Shown: piece by piece, positions 38,501 through 47,005 of the stretch | Position numbering within the stretch: position 1 is the stretch's first letter | Layout: every line of letters begins with the position of its first letter | From: a bacterium | GTDB taxonomy: Bacteria; Cyanobacteriota; Vampirovibrionia; Gastranaerophilales; Gastranaerophilaceae | Direction of reading: 5' to 3' | Length of the DNA: 64,000 nt | NCBI GenBank assembly: GCA_017942035.1 | Contig: JAGAVG010000001.1 | Coordinates: 1 to 64,000 of the forward strand | Translations under genes and position numbers: made by a program | The notes under the pieces: model-generated | Told to the model about the DNA's origin: nothing | Seen by the model: the letters and a program-made list of their open reading frames with translations, nothing else | The model's database searches: none

Positions 38501-39995
38501 CTCCGGCTACAGTAAATCCTGAACCTGTTGAATTTAACATTTTCAAGCTTCTGCCAGTATTACGAACACGGCCGCCATTTTTAACATTCAGCAAGCCATT
38601 TGTATTGATAATTGTTGCAGCACCATTAACATTATCAACAAGTCCGGTTACTTCAAGACCGTCGGCACCGTTATTTGTCATATTTAGGGCTGTACCTTTA
38701 GATGTTACCGTTCCGGCAACAGAAAATTTACCGGCATTATTCGTTAGTGTTGCAACACCTGTATCGTTTGTTACTTCACCATCTACAGTAAATCCATTAC
38801 TGCCGTGGTTTGTAATATTCATTGTACCGTCATTAATTACCTGACCGCTTGATGCAACCAGAATTCCTGTACCGCTGTTATCAATATCCATTGTTCCTTT
38901 GTTTTGAGCAAGGCCGGATACATTTACAGCGCCATTGTTATTATCAATTGTCATGTTACCGTTGGCATTCAATAATCTGCCGGCAACTTTTACGCCGTCT
39001 GCACCGTTATTTGTTATTGTTGTTTTACCGTTATATCCGGAAACATTTCCGACTGTACCGTCGGCTTTAATATCTACACCCTGACTTGAAATAATTTTTA
39101 TTTCACCGTTTGAACCTGCAAGAGTATTGGCATTCATTATTGTATCAGTGTTAACTAATGCATTGAAAAGTGCATCAGCTTGACCTTTAGCAGTATCCCA
39201 ATTATTTGAAGCTGCATTTGCTCCGCCTCCAAATTTAGTATTATCATTTACACCGGCAAGGATAGTTCCATAACCTTGTCCGTCTTTTTTACCAACAGTA
39301 ATTGTGCTGCCGTCTAATTCTACATTGCCACGGGCAAGAACTCCGCCGTTTACGGTAATAACACCCTGACCACCGGCGAAATCAGCCGCATTAAATGACA
39401 AATTAGGATTTGTTTCAGCATAAGTTATATTAGCTTGACTTAATCCGGCACCGCCTGTTTTAATGCCGTCCCATAAATTCTTAAATGAAGCATTATTAGC
39501 ATCAGGAGTTAATACGGATAAATTTCCGACGTTCAAAACACCGGAAGCTCCAACTACAAATCCATTCGGCGAAATAAATACCAAATTGCCATCTGATTTT
39601 ATATCACCATTTATTTTTGTTAAAGCATTAACAATACCATTAATTTGAGCTTGATTTTGAATCAAGTTTACAAAAGTTGAAATATCACCCTGCTCATCAA
39701 GTCCTGGATCACCGCCGGTTAGTCTATACCACTGGAACAAGAAGTTCATAACATCTCCCTTATCAAGGTGTAAGTCCTGAAACTTTCTGAATCCGATATC
39801 CTTACCGCCCATACCATTAATGATTGCCTCCGGCGTAATCTCATAAGCTCCAGTTCCCGGATGCTTATTAATTGCGTTGCCGTTTGCATCGGTTATGTTA
39901 GAAGCATAGGCCGTTCCCGTGAACATCAATGATATCAAAGCTACACATCCTAGCTTTGATAAATTCTGTTTAGTTTTCTTTTCTTTTTTCATCAT
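35577..39995 (-). CDS. Large secreted TPS-type adhesin with C-terminal PilZ domain
   Basis: About 1,472 residues. Signal peptide ('LGCVALISLMFTGTAYAS'), then a filamentous-haemagglutinin-like secretion domain (about 30-330) with 'GDVMNFLFQW', 'INGDIKSDGNLVFISPNGFVVGASG' and 'VLNVGNLSVLT'. Residues about 330-850 are dozens of ~22-residue beta-helix repeats of the form N-x-G-x-x-T-I/L-T-N; a 92-residue block is duplicated almost exactly. A Thr/Pro/Asp-rich linker (about 1,290-1,340) leads to a PilZ domain with 'KRQYMRF' (R-x3-R) and 'NISRGG' (N-x-S-x-x-G), normally a cytoplasmic c-di-GMP receptor. No TpsB partner is visible. Likely a surface adhesin. The start at 39995 or 39992 is favoured over 40019 because it begins a basic signal peptide. 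Confidence 0.85.
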   Translation of the reverse strand: MMKKEKKTKQNLSKLGCVALISLMFTGTAYASNITDANGNAINKHPGTGAYEITPEAIINGMGGKDIGFRKFQDLHLDKGDVMNFLFQWYRLTGGDPGLDEQGDISTFVNLIQNQAQINGIVNALTKINGDIKSDGNLVFISPNGFVVGASGVLNVGNLSVLTPDANNASFKNLWDGIKTGGAGLSQANITYAETNPNLSFNAADFAGGQGVITVNGGVLARGNVELDGSTITVGKKDGQGYGTILAGVNDNTKFGGGANAASNNWDTAKGQADALFNALVNTDTIMNANTLAGSNGEIKIISSQGVDIKADGTVGNVSGYNGKTTITNNGADGVKVAGRLLNANGNMTIDNNNGAVNVSGLAQNKGTMDIDNSGTGILVASSGQVINDGTMNITNHGSNGFTVDGEVTNDTGVATLTNNAGKFSVAGTVTSKGTALNMTNNGADGLEVTGLVDNVNGAATIINTNGLLNVKNGGRVRNTGRSLKMLNSTGSGFTVAGEVDNEAGTVNLENQTGTFLVSGTVLNKGTSLTMLNSGNGGMDITGLVDNENGPATITNTNGLLYVENGGKVLNNGASLKMLNSTGTGFTVAGEVDNEAGTVNLENQTGTFLVSGTVLNKGTSLTMLNSGNGGMDITGIGFVHNENGPATITNTNGLLYVENGGHVLNKGNSLTMTNSGTGMKIAGTVENQRGSVLLDNQNGILNVTSTGRVLGNRSSNSMEIKNTGSELLIDDGGIVENINTLTMSNTGANGLNINGAVTNQGNTTITNSKTGTAGLNIGTTGRVTNKGNKIDTYNYASGGTNVRGKITTTDSGKVNITNSDSNTTIGDNSSNDFYIDADGNVTITNTNGNVLNGNTTLLNNKGKTLIRTTKDSNASLTITANNGAIGEEVGPCDGGICTGVGPSERDLTKSINTNIDGVITATSTKGTKKSLINMASLDNDMHVDKIHADGRVILLADNADLAKKGTVPYSVVNRSKDRTGATPNIKGSGISIIASGDIGESGKALTFIQTGAKVDVAHEDDDANQPHDLIMDSNGNLAPIHTGDGVEMLAIGDINAKGLDDADGTKNDTNICTIASRTGTVNLELSGNSYIRDITAQDEVNVVNRGTELYIENLGGAPSRYAKTGDYYGGYEGIVPEKANLKVLDLGTIANPNKVPNSTLVVKNGTINGRGSTSHPAMDQDVTVTADNAYIGGYYFNMGKHRMPGLTSVTKDDRTNTLTPIGDKPVSIRGRAVRPEDVTAIGRDPEERIYYYGKEDGDPDDASGSGQRDDPTFNKEDEDGDDLVVPEPTKDTTPTKPTVPTTPPGDDDDDDKPTQPTTPDVMEEARKNIRQRVVEENFDAIDKRQYMRFDIDNSDNSVVFQSSPEVESVVNISRGGVSLAHNKKLKVGDVVPVHLKYGDIEIDADVKIVSATDKRAGAEFINLDEATQTKLLYLSLIEEGKTIKMDPNVTAQNGYGIKNVSFQQEEANSLGD
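35670..35975 (-). other. PilZ domain region of the adhesin
   Basis: The C-terminal ~100 residues hold both c-di-GMP ligand motifs, R-x3-R and N-x-S-x-x-G, with the family's spacing of about 32 residues, then 'GDVVPVHLKY' and 'AGAEFINL'. Confidence 0.75.
38005..38548 (-). repeat. Near-identical 276-bp tandem repeat in the adhesin gene
   Basis: Two copies offset by 276 bp (92 codons) differ at a few positions; one has a short in-frame difference (IGFVH in place of LVD). Recent duplication is likely, and copy number could vary without frame loss. Confidence 0.8.
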
Positions 39996-40102
39996 AACAT
40001 TCTCGCAATCGTTGCACATTTTACACTATATATTCTATAACGGCTTATTTTTAGAAAAATTTACTGTTTTTTAAGCATGGTTAACAAAATGTTACAAACA
40101 TT

Positions 40103-40142
40103 TATTATAAAAAAGCGGGACTGTTATTTTAGTCCCGCTTTG
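40103..40142 (-). terminator. Terminator after the 1,071-residue repeat protein gene
   Basis: AAAGCGGGACT / AGTCCCGCTTT with a T-run on the minus strand, 9 bases past the stop at 40150. Confidence 0.85.
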
Positions 40143-40149
40143 GACTGTT

Positions 40150-43100
40150 TTATTTTTTTTGATCTGGTACATTTATTTTATTCTTTTTATTGTAATCATT
40201 GGCATACTTTACAGCTTCTGCATATGTTTTAAAGACTCCAAGGATTTTACCGTTACATTCAAGGTAAGCTTTTCCGCCATCTTGTTTTACTGTAACTTTT
40301 TTACCTTTTCTATCACCGCCCCAGTTTTCTGCGGTACGTGTGTTATTAATGATGTCCTTACGAGTAATATTCGGATTACGTTTGTATACCTTACCGTTAG
40401 GTAATGTAATTTCATCATATAATGTCAAAAGACTGATACCTTCATTTGCTTTTCGGTTTGTAATATTATGAAGTTTCTTAATAACACCTATGGCTGCATA
40501 CCTGTCTTTCGGGTCTACATTCCAGATCTTCATGACTGCATCACTTAAGTTCTTACCGCGTAAGTTCATTGGCGGAACATCTTCTGTTTTCGATGTATCT
40601 TCTGCGATTGCAGGACATGGTTCCGGACTTGGCGACGGTGTTGGTGGCGTTGGTGGTGTCGGTGGCGTTGGTGGCGTTGGTGGCGTTGGTGGCGTTGGTG
40701 GCGTTGGTGGCGTTGGCGGTACCGGAGGCTTATCGTTCATAAAGTTTTGACCGACAAGTTCTCTGGAAGCTGTACCAGGGCCGCCGCCGTAATCACGAAC
40801 TTTACCCATTGTAGCAAGACCGGTTACTAAACCTGTTGCTCCGCCTATTGCTGCTCCATACAAAGCCGCATCTTTTACAGCACCCCAATCGAAACGGTGA
40901 CGTCCGCGCGTTGTACCTTCTGCTGCTTTTTCATCCTTATAATCAACGGTACCATCATATTCAACTTCACCATTATGAGTGTATGTAGTTGTACCATCTT
41001 GTGAAAAATGTACTGTTCCATCTTTACTATAATGTACTGTTCCATGATATTCAGCAACTTTTTCAAAATGAACTACGCCTTTTGCATCTACAGTCTTTTT
41101 AAAATAGGCTTGCCCCTCAACAGGAACTGTTGCCTGAAAACGTGTAGTTCCATTTACATCAACTGTTTTTGTATACATAACATCTTGTTGATATGGAGTT
41201 TGACCGCTGACAGTTACACCTTTTGAGGTTGTTGCTGATCCTATATATACGCCATTATCATATTTATCATAAGTAAAGTCTGCCGTTCCTGTTCCTGTCC
41301 AATCAACAACACCATCTACATGGATTGTATCGTTAATAACGACTTTACCGCTATATGGTACTTCTTGATCAATATTAACGCTTGTTGAGTAATCTGTATA
41401 TCCATCAACTGTTACTTGCTGAGAGTATTCCTGATCTCCGGACACCAATACTTTACCCGTATAATCCTGATCGCCTTCTACGTGGAAAGCTTGATCACCT
41501 TCAGCATGATATGTTGTTGTTCCGGTTGCCGTATATGCTTTTACTCCGCTGTAGCCTACAGTTCCGGCAATTTGAACCATTTGGAAATATTTTTCATTTA
41601 CAACTTTTGTAGTTGCATAAGCTTCTGCAATCATTGCTGATGCGGCTCCTGATACAGCTCCTGCCCCTGCACCTTTCAGTGTAGTTTTGGCAACATGACC
41701 GAGCCGTTTTGCTCCGGTTTTATCTTTTTCATAGTCTAAACCAACAGCTTTGGCCCATTCTTTTTCACGTTTTCTATCTTTTGATTTTACCGGTTTTGTT
41801 GCCCATTGATATTGGGTCGCAACATCCGGATGATCTTTTAAGAATTTTTTCTTTACACTTTCATCTTCTGAAGTCAGCTGAGGATATTTCTTTTCCAAAT
41901 CCAATAACTGGTTATGTTTTTTCTCTGCACCCCAGTCACGTTCTTTTACGGAAAGGTTATAATCCGCCTGATTTACGGCATCTCGCTCATCTTTATTATC
42001 AACTTCATATCTGTTTGAAACGCCGAGACGATATTCTTTTGTTTTATCGCTATCAAAAATATAGCTTTTACCATTCACTGTAAAATCAGCTTTTTCACCG
42101 GCTTTTGGTTCGCGGCAATATAACTCAGGCTGTGCCATTACTTCTTTTTTCAGTTTCTTTGAAAGAACAACATCATTGTCGCCGAGTTTTTTATTTGGTT
42201 TATCCCAATAGAGCGTTCTACTGTCGACTCGTTCTTTTGCAATTTCAATATCAAGTTTTGACGCAGCATTTATATCGCATAATTTATCCAAATCCTGCCA
42301 GTATTGAGATTTTAAATTCAAAGATTTAGCACTTATTTCATCTTTCATCTGGTTTTTAAGCTCTTTGGCTTTAGCCGGATCAGTTTTTTCCAATACTTTT
42401 ATTTCAGGTGCATATTTTGCAGTAATTGCTGTAATTGAGTTTTCTGTTTTATCTGCGACAACATCAATAGCCATTTCATGTGCTACATCGTCTGAAATTG
42501 GAACTCTCTGCATCAAGGTTTCACGTTCTGCAATGTATGCAACAAACTTTGTAAGATCTTGTTGTTTCTGTTTGGCAATATCTTTATCTGTATATTTTGG
42601 ATTTTGTGACTGACGCATTTTTTCATACTTTGCAGTATTTTTGCCGTCTACAAATTCCGCCATTGAAACATTTTCTCTCCAAACATCAACGTGATTTTGC
42701 CTTGTAAAGTATTCGTTGAATTTTTTCCTTGTTGCATCTTCATTTGTTGAAAAATATTTAATATTATCATTAAGTGTTTTATTAAAATCTCCCGTTTCTT
42801 TTTCAGTTGCTCTTGTCAGCATATAACGTTGTCTTATGGCCATAGCCTCTGCGGTATTAACCGGCTCGCCTTTTGCATTATGCGTTTTTGCCTTCAACTG
42901 TTCTGCAATTGCATCAGTTTCTTTTGCATAAACTACACGGGCAATATCTCTTTCTGCCTGTTCTGGATTTTTCTTATAATATTCTCTGAATTCGTTATCA
43001 TATTGTTTTATTTTCTGCTCTTGAAGTTCATCATTTTCTTCCAGAGGGATTCCCGTTTTATTAGGAGCCGGCGCCATAGTTGCTCTTTCAGCAGGTGTTA

Positions 43101-43365
43101 AATTCTGTGTTGATCGAACTTCAACGGCTGTTCCTTTTGCTACGGTTTCTGCTGCCGGCGGCTGAGCACCTTTCGTCAGAGCAGTAGATACATCTTGACT
43201 TTTCGCCGCATCTGCAACAACGGCATCAGCTTTACCAGCTAATGCTTCACTGGCTGCCATCTTTTTATTGTAATTATCCACAGCCATTTTCTTTTGTTCT
43301 TCAGTAAAAGTGTTCCATTGTTCTTGTTTTACTCGATACTTAGGGTCAAATTCTATCGCACACAT
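40150..43365 (-). CDS. Large repeat protein with beta-repeats and Pro-Thr linker
   Basis: 1,071 residues, no signal peptide seen and no named family. N-terminal ~560 residues are charged and helical, Lys/Glu/Ala-rich ('YDNEFREYYKKNPEQAERDIARV'). A Gly/Ala-rich segment ('GAGAGAVSGAASAMIAEAYAT') precedes about 200 residues of short beta repeats with alternating 'V.YSGKVVI' and 'Y.DKYDNGVYIGSATT' units. A second Gly/Ala stretch ('ALYGAAIGGATGLVTGLA') and a (PPT)n linker follow, then a ~130-residue C-terminal domain. The same beta repeat (YDKYENGVFIGSQT) recurs in the small gene at 52273, linking the two loci. The glycine-zipper stretches suggest membrane insertion. Possibly a secreted matrix, toxin or surface protein exported by a non-Sec route; not proven. 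Confidence 0.72.
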   Translation of the reverse strand: MCAIEFDPKYRVKQEQWNTFTEEQKKMAVDNYNKKMAASEALAGKADAVVADAAKSQDVSTALTKGAQPPAAETVAKGTAVEVRSTQNLTPAERATMAPAPNKTGIPLEENDELQEQKIKQYDNEFREYYKKNPEQAERDIARVVYAKETDAIAEQLKAKTHNAKGEPVNTAEAMAIRQRYMLTRATEKETGDFNKTLNDNIKYFSTNEDATRKKFNEYFTRQNHVDVWRENVSMAEFVDGKNTAKYEKMRQSQNPKYTDKDIAKQKQQDLTKFVAYIAERETLMQRVPISDDVAHEMAIDVVADKTENSITAITAKYAPEIKVLEKTDPAKAKELKNQMKDEISAKSLNLKSQYWQDLDKLCDINAASKLDIEIAKERVDSRTLYWDKPNKKLGDNDVVLSKKLKKEVMAQPELYCREPKAGEKADFTVNGKSYIFDSDKTKEYRLGVSNRYEVDNKDERDAVNQADYNLSVKERDWGAEKKHNQLLDLEKKYPQLTSEDESVKKKFLKDHPDVATQYQWATKPVKSKDRKREKEWAKAVGLDYEKDKTGAKRLGHVAKTTLKGAGAGAVSGAASAMIAEAYATTKVVNEKYFQMVQIAGTVGYSGVKAYTATGTTTYHAEGDQAFHVEGDQDYTGKVLVSGDQEYSQQVTVDGYTDYSTSVNIDQEVPYSGKVVINDTIHVDGVVDWTGTGTADFTYDKYDNGVYIGSATTSKGVTVSGQTPYQQDVMYTKTVDVNGTTRFQATVPVEGQAYFKKTVDAKGVVHFEKVAEYHGTVHYSKDGTVHFSQDGTTTYTHNGEVEYDGTVDYKDEKAAEGTTRGRHRFDWGAVKDAALYGAAIGGATGLVTGLATMGKVRDYGGGPGTASRELVGQNFMNDKPPVPPTPPTPPTPPTPPTPPTPPTPPTPPTPSPSPEPCPAIAEDTSKTEDVPPMNLRGKNLSDAVMKIWNVDPKDRYAAIGVIKKLHNITNRKANEGISLLTLYDEITLPNGKVYKRNPNITRKDIINNTRTAENWGGDRKGKKVTVKQDGGKAYLECNGKILGVFKTYAEAVKYANDYNKKNKINVPDQKK
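40640..40720 (-). repeat. 9-bp in-frame tandem repeat encoding (Pro-Pro-Thr)n
   Basis: About nine units of GGTGGCGTT (coding strand AACGCCACC) with slight variation. Changes in copy number would change linker length but keep frame. Confidence 0.85.
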
Positions 43366-43663
43366 AACAGTCCTTTCTGCGCTCTCGGGTAAAAGCGCAC
43401 GTTATACTTCTCTATTACTATTAACGTTTTTATCGTCATAAAATTGCAAAACTTTAATAATTTTGTTACAAAAGTATATACTTTATTATATACTTCTTGA
43501 TATCAGCGGGTTTGAGGCTATTTTTTTCTTAACAATCTTTAATATTTAAAACTTCCTGCGCTCAAAATTCCCCTTATAAATTACATACCCGTATAATGAT
43601 TTTTTCTCACGCTAAATACATTATTTAAAACAAAGATATTTATTCAAAGGGGATTTACTATAC
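43366..43663. other. Intergenic region between divergent genes
   Basis: About 300 bases, AT-rich, with a GCGCTCTCGGGTAAAAGCGC hairpin-like stretch near 43380 upstream of the repeat protein gene. No gene seen; it presumably holds both divergent promoters. Confidence 0.4.
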
Positions 43664-45808
43664 ATGAAAAACTTTTCAAAATTATTTATCACATTATTTA
43701 TACTTTTTTCTTTCACACTTGCCGGGGAATGTTTTGTAACAGAGGACATCAGAGAATACACGCTCCATCCGGATTATTCTTATGAATACAACGGGCGGGA
43801 TAAGTTTGAGACATTCAACCGCAAAATGTTCAATTTTAACCTCAAAATGAACAAGTATGCACTAAAACCGGTTCACAAACTCTGGGCATCTATCATGCCG
43901 CAATATGGCATGGACAGAATAAAATGCGCCTGCAATAACATTGAATTTCCGATAAGAGTGACAAGTTGTCTTATTCAAAGAGATTTTAAAAATTCAGGCA
44001 AGGAATTTTTGAGATTTTTGACAAACTCAACGATAGGACTCGGCGGGCTTTACGATCCTGCGGACAAACTATTCAATATGACTCCGGTAAAGGAGGACAT
44101 GGATCAAGCACTTGCAAGCTGTCACATAAAAAGCGGGCCTTATCTTGTGTTGCCGGGAATTTCTTCAACTACACCCAGAGGAATTTTCGGAAAAATTCTT
44201 GATGCAGGACTAAACCCCTCTTGTTACATCGGAACCCCTGTTATTGCAATGGTTAAAGCCGGTTTATTAGTAAATAAAACAACCGACATTCAATCCGCCG
44301 CAAAGCTTGTTGAAGACTCTTTCGCCGACCCGTACGAAATTGCCAGAAAATTCTACGGTGCCGACAGATATATTAAAAATTCAAACCTCGACCGAGCGGA
44401 AGTAATTGAGCAGCAAAACAAAGAGCTTGAAGAGGAACTTGAACTCGTTAAGGAAAACTCTGACAATGAAATTACCGCAACAATACAAAACAGCGAGGAT
44501 TTAGCAGGCATAAAAAAAGTTGAAGACGGTGCTCTTTCCATTAGTGATATCGCAAATGCCGGAAACAATGTTGAAAACGTTATTTTGAAAAGTTATGATA
44601 AAAGCAATTCAAAACTTATGGCCGATCTCGTAATTTTTGACTACAATCCGCAAACCCCGATGATTGACGCCATGAGAACCGCCCTATTTGACTTTCCGGA
44701 GATTTATAAATCTATTTGGAATGAACTTTCCATCTGGAACAGATGTTTTAACAATCAGATTAAATGTGCGTCTGTAAATATTTATCCTGACAGAGCGCCA
44801 TACAAATTCAGGTATATTCTTCAAAAAGATAAAAATGCACCGCTTGCAATAATTTTCCCCTCCATTGGAGAAGGAAGCATGTCACACCACTCAACAATTT
44901 TTGCTAAAATTTTCTATGATGAAGGCTATTCCGTGTTAATTCAAGGAAATCATTTCAACTGGGAATTTGCAAAAAGCATGCCGGAAGATTACGTACCGGG
45001 CAACCCGAACAGGGACGTTGAACAAATTAAACTTGCAGCACAAAAAGAAATTGAATATTTGAAAAACAAATATGACAGAGATTTTAGCGAAAAAACCGTG
45101 ATAGGAACATCTTTTGGCGCGGTTGGAGCAATGTTTCTTGCGAATTCCGAATACAAAGACAACACCCTTAACATAACAAACTATATTGCAATCAGCCCGC
45201 CTGTTAACCTTGTATATGCAATACGGCAAATAGATAAAAATTGTGAGAACTGTTACTATAATTCCGATAAATTAAAGGAAAAAGCAGCTCTCACTGCCGC
45301 CAAAATTATGCAATTATATAATAACAAAGAAAAATACCTTACAAATCTTGAAACTCTGCCGTTTTCAAATGAAGAAGCAAAGGTTATAACCTCATTTGTA
45401 ATGCATCAGAAGCTTTCCGACCTTGTTTTTACTTTAGAAAATGCACCAAAAAATAAAAAATCCGATATCTATACAACCCTTAATAATTTAACTTACACAA
45501 AATATGCGGAAGAATATCTTCTGCCGGCAAGCGGCTTTAATTCACTGGAGGATTTGGGCAGAGACACAAGTCTTTTATCACTTCAAGATTATCTGAGAAA
45601 TGCGAATAACTATAAAATTTATCAATCTGTTGATGACTATTTTGTAAACACTTCCCAACTAAAAAAACTTAAGCAGCTAACTCTCGACAAAACTATTTTA
45701 ATCAGCAACGGTTCGCATTTAGGCTTTTTATACAGAAAAGAATTTTTAGATGAACTAAAGAAAGTAATAAGCATTCAGGATAATATAAAACAAGCAATGA
45801 AAAACTAA
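43664..45808 (+). CDS. MlaA-like protein fused to an alpha/beta hydrolase
   Basis: 714 residues in two parts. Residues 1-235: signal peptide, then an MlaA (VacJ) domain with 'DKFETFNRKMFNFNLKMNKYALKPV', 'RFLTNSTIGLGGLYDPADK' and 'GPYLVLPGISSTTPRG', the outer-membrane part of the retrograde phospholipid transport system. Residues about 235-320 are an acidic helical linker. Residues about 325-714 are an alpha/beta hydrolase with 'LAIIFPSIGEG', the nucleophile elbow 'VIGTSFGAVG' (Ser) and a late 'GSHLGFLY' histidine. A lipobox is not clear (L-A-G-E-C), so it may not be lipidated. The fusion suggests a lipase or acyl-hydrolase acting on phospholipid extracted from the outer membrane. No other Mla genes are in view. 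Confidence 0.87.
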   Translation: MKNFSKLFITLFILFSFTLAGECFVTEDIREYTLHPDYSYEYNGRDKFETFNRKMFNFNLKMNKYALKPVHKLWASIMPQYGMDRIKCACNNIEFPIRVTSCLIQRDFKNSGKEFLRFLTNSTIGLGGLYDPADKLFNMTPVKEDMDQALASCHIKSGPYLVLPGISSTTPRGIFGKILDAGLNPSCYIGTPVIAMVKAGLLVNKTTDIQSAAKLVEDSFADPYEIARKFYGADRYIKNSNLDRAEVIEQQNKELEEELELVKENSDNEITATIQNSEDLAGIKKVEDGALSISDIANAGNNVENVILKSYDKSNSKLMADLVIFDYNPQTPMIDAMRTALFDFPEIYKSIWNELSIWNRCFNNQIKCASVNIYPDRAPYKFRYILQKDKNAPLAIIFPSIGEGSMSHHSTIFAKIFYDEGYSVLIQGNHFNWEFAKSMPEDYVPGNPNRDVEQIKLAAQKEIEYLKNKYDRDFSEKTVIGTSFGAVGAMFLANSEYKDNTLNITNYIAISPPVNLVYAIRQIDKNCENCYYNSDKLKEKAALTAAKIMQLYNNKEKYLTNLETLPFSNEEAKVITSFVMHQKLSDLVFTLENAPKNKKSDIYTTLNNLTYTKYAEEYLLPASGFNSLEDLGRDTSLLSLQDYLRNANNYKIYQSVDDYFVNTSQLKKLKQLTLDKTILISNGSHLGFLYRKEFLDELKKVISIQDNIKQAMKN

Positions 45809-46464
45809 ATATATGCCCAGATTAGAAGTCTGGCATATTTTGCAGCGAACAAAGCGAAGAAACTAAAGATTAAATCATAAATTATCTTCATTCCGCTTTG
45901 CGCAACTATCCAGCTTTGCATAAAAGCCCAAGTTTCATTTCTTATCAGCGAAATCATAAACATGTATAGAATACCGACTAAATGAATTGTTAAAACACCG
46001 ACAATTGCGGCATGGAGCATGTTTCGATTTGAAAATCCGCTTCGCAAGATTGACCCTGCAAAAAATACAGCAGGAATATATGCAAGAATATAACCAAATC
46101 CGTATTCACCAATATATTTTAATCCCCCGCCCAGAGCAAAAATGGGAATAAAAAACAATCCAGCAAGAATATACAGAACAACACAGGCTATTCCGTATTT
46201 ACGACCCAAAAGAGCACCTATAAAAAGTACTATAGGAACTTGAGGAATAAATTTATAGGTGTATAAAAAATCAACAATCCCTATTTTTTCACCGGAAAAC
46301 AACCCCTCAGGAATAATAAAATGCGTAATATTTAACTGTATAAAAGTACAAATAACAAGTAAAAAACAGCAAAACAGCATCAATACCATTGTGCAAATCC
46401 CAAACTTTATACCATTGTTACTTTTGCTTTCAACTTTAACCCTTTGCACTGAATCATTACTCAT
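45805..46464 (-). CDS. bioY: BioY-type biotin transporter
   Basis: A 219-residue integral membrane substrate-binding (S) component of an ECF-type transporter, predicted to import biotin. Five to six hydrophobic helices are visible; the diagnostic 'QVPIVLFIGALLGRKYGIACVVLYILAGLFFIPIFALGGGLKYIGEYGFGYILAY' region (about 70-125) has the BioY G-G-x-x-Y...G-Y-I-L signature. BioY can work alone or with EcfAA'T encoded elsewhere. It overlaps the upstream rimI gene by 8 bases, so they are co-translated, and overlaps the convergent MlaA-fusion gene end by 4 bases. Confidence 0.88.
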   Translation of the reverse strand: MSNDSVQRVKVESKSNNGIKFGICTMVLMLFCCFLLVICTFIQLNITHFIIPEGLFSGEKIGIVDFLYTYKFIPQVPIVLFIGALLGRKYGIACVVLYILAGLFFIPIFALGGGLKYIGEYGFGYILAYIPAVFFAGSILRSGFSNRNMLHAAIVGVLTIHLVGILYMFMISLIRNETWAFMQSWIVAQSGMKIIYDLIFSFFALFAAKYARLLIWAYI

Positions 46465-46981
46465 TGATTATTATTTTCTCTCCCAGAAGTTTCATATTTT
46501 TATCATATATATTCTTAAATTTATCGTAAAATATATTTTCTGTCCACATTATTAAGGCATCTTCATTATTATTTTGATAATACGCTTTACGTGTTCCCAG
46601 CGATTTAAACCCGTATTTTTCATACAAACTTATCGCTGCACTGTTACTTACTCTCACCTCTAATGTCAAATATTTTACCATGTTTTCATAACACGCATCA
46701 ATAATCTTTTTTAACAAAGCTTCAGCATAATGTCTGCGCCTGTAATCCGGAGACACTGCAATATTAGTAATATGAGCCTCTTCAAATATCTGCCAGCATC
46801 CGGCATATCCGCATAGAACATTTTCTTCATTATAAAGCACGAAATACTTTGCCAAATCATTTGAAAGTTCGGACATAAAGGAATCTTTTGACCAATGGTG
46901 TTCGCCATAGGCAGATTCTTCAACTTTCATGATATTTTCAACATCGTCTTTTGTCATTCTTCTTATCGTAACTTTTTCCAT
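46457..46981 (-). CDS. rimI: Ribosomal-protein-alanine N-acetyltransferase
   Basis: A 174-residue GNAT enzyme, predicted to acetylate the N-terminal alanine of ribosomal protein S18 using acetyl-CoA. Residues 80-100 'NIAVSPDYRRRHYAEALL' contain the pyrophosphate-binding R/Q-x-x-G/H-x-A motif (with H in place of the more usual G), and 'TLEVRVSNSAAISLYEKYGF' (about 119-138) is the RimI signature. The ATG at 46981 has AGGA upstream at good spacing; the one at 46990 is too close to it. Followed by bioY with an overlap. Another GNAT target cannot be excluded. Confidence 0.82.
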   Translation of the reverse strand: MEKVTIRRMTKDDVENIMKVEESAYGEHHWSKDSFMSELSNDLAKYFVLYNEENVLCGYAGCWQIFEEAHITNIAVSPDYRRRHYAEALLKKIIDACYENMVKYLTLEVRVSNSAAISLYEKYGFKSLGTRKAYYQNNNEDALIMWTENIFYDKFKNIYDKNMKLLGEKIIINE

Positions 46982-47005
46982 ATAAAACATCCTACTTAAA
47001 TTGTA

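Noticed and set aside
37162-38844. Several plus-strand open frames under the adhesin gene
   Set aside because: They are reverse shadows of beta-helix repeats and show no start signals or conserved features.
40640-40720. Tandem 9-bp array as a possible CRISPR or satellite
   Set aside because: It is in frame and encodes a Pro-Pro-Thr linker of the 1,071-residue protein.
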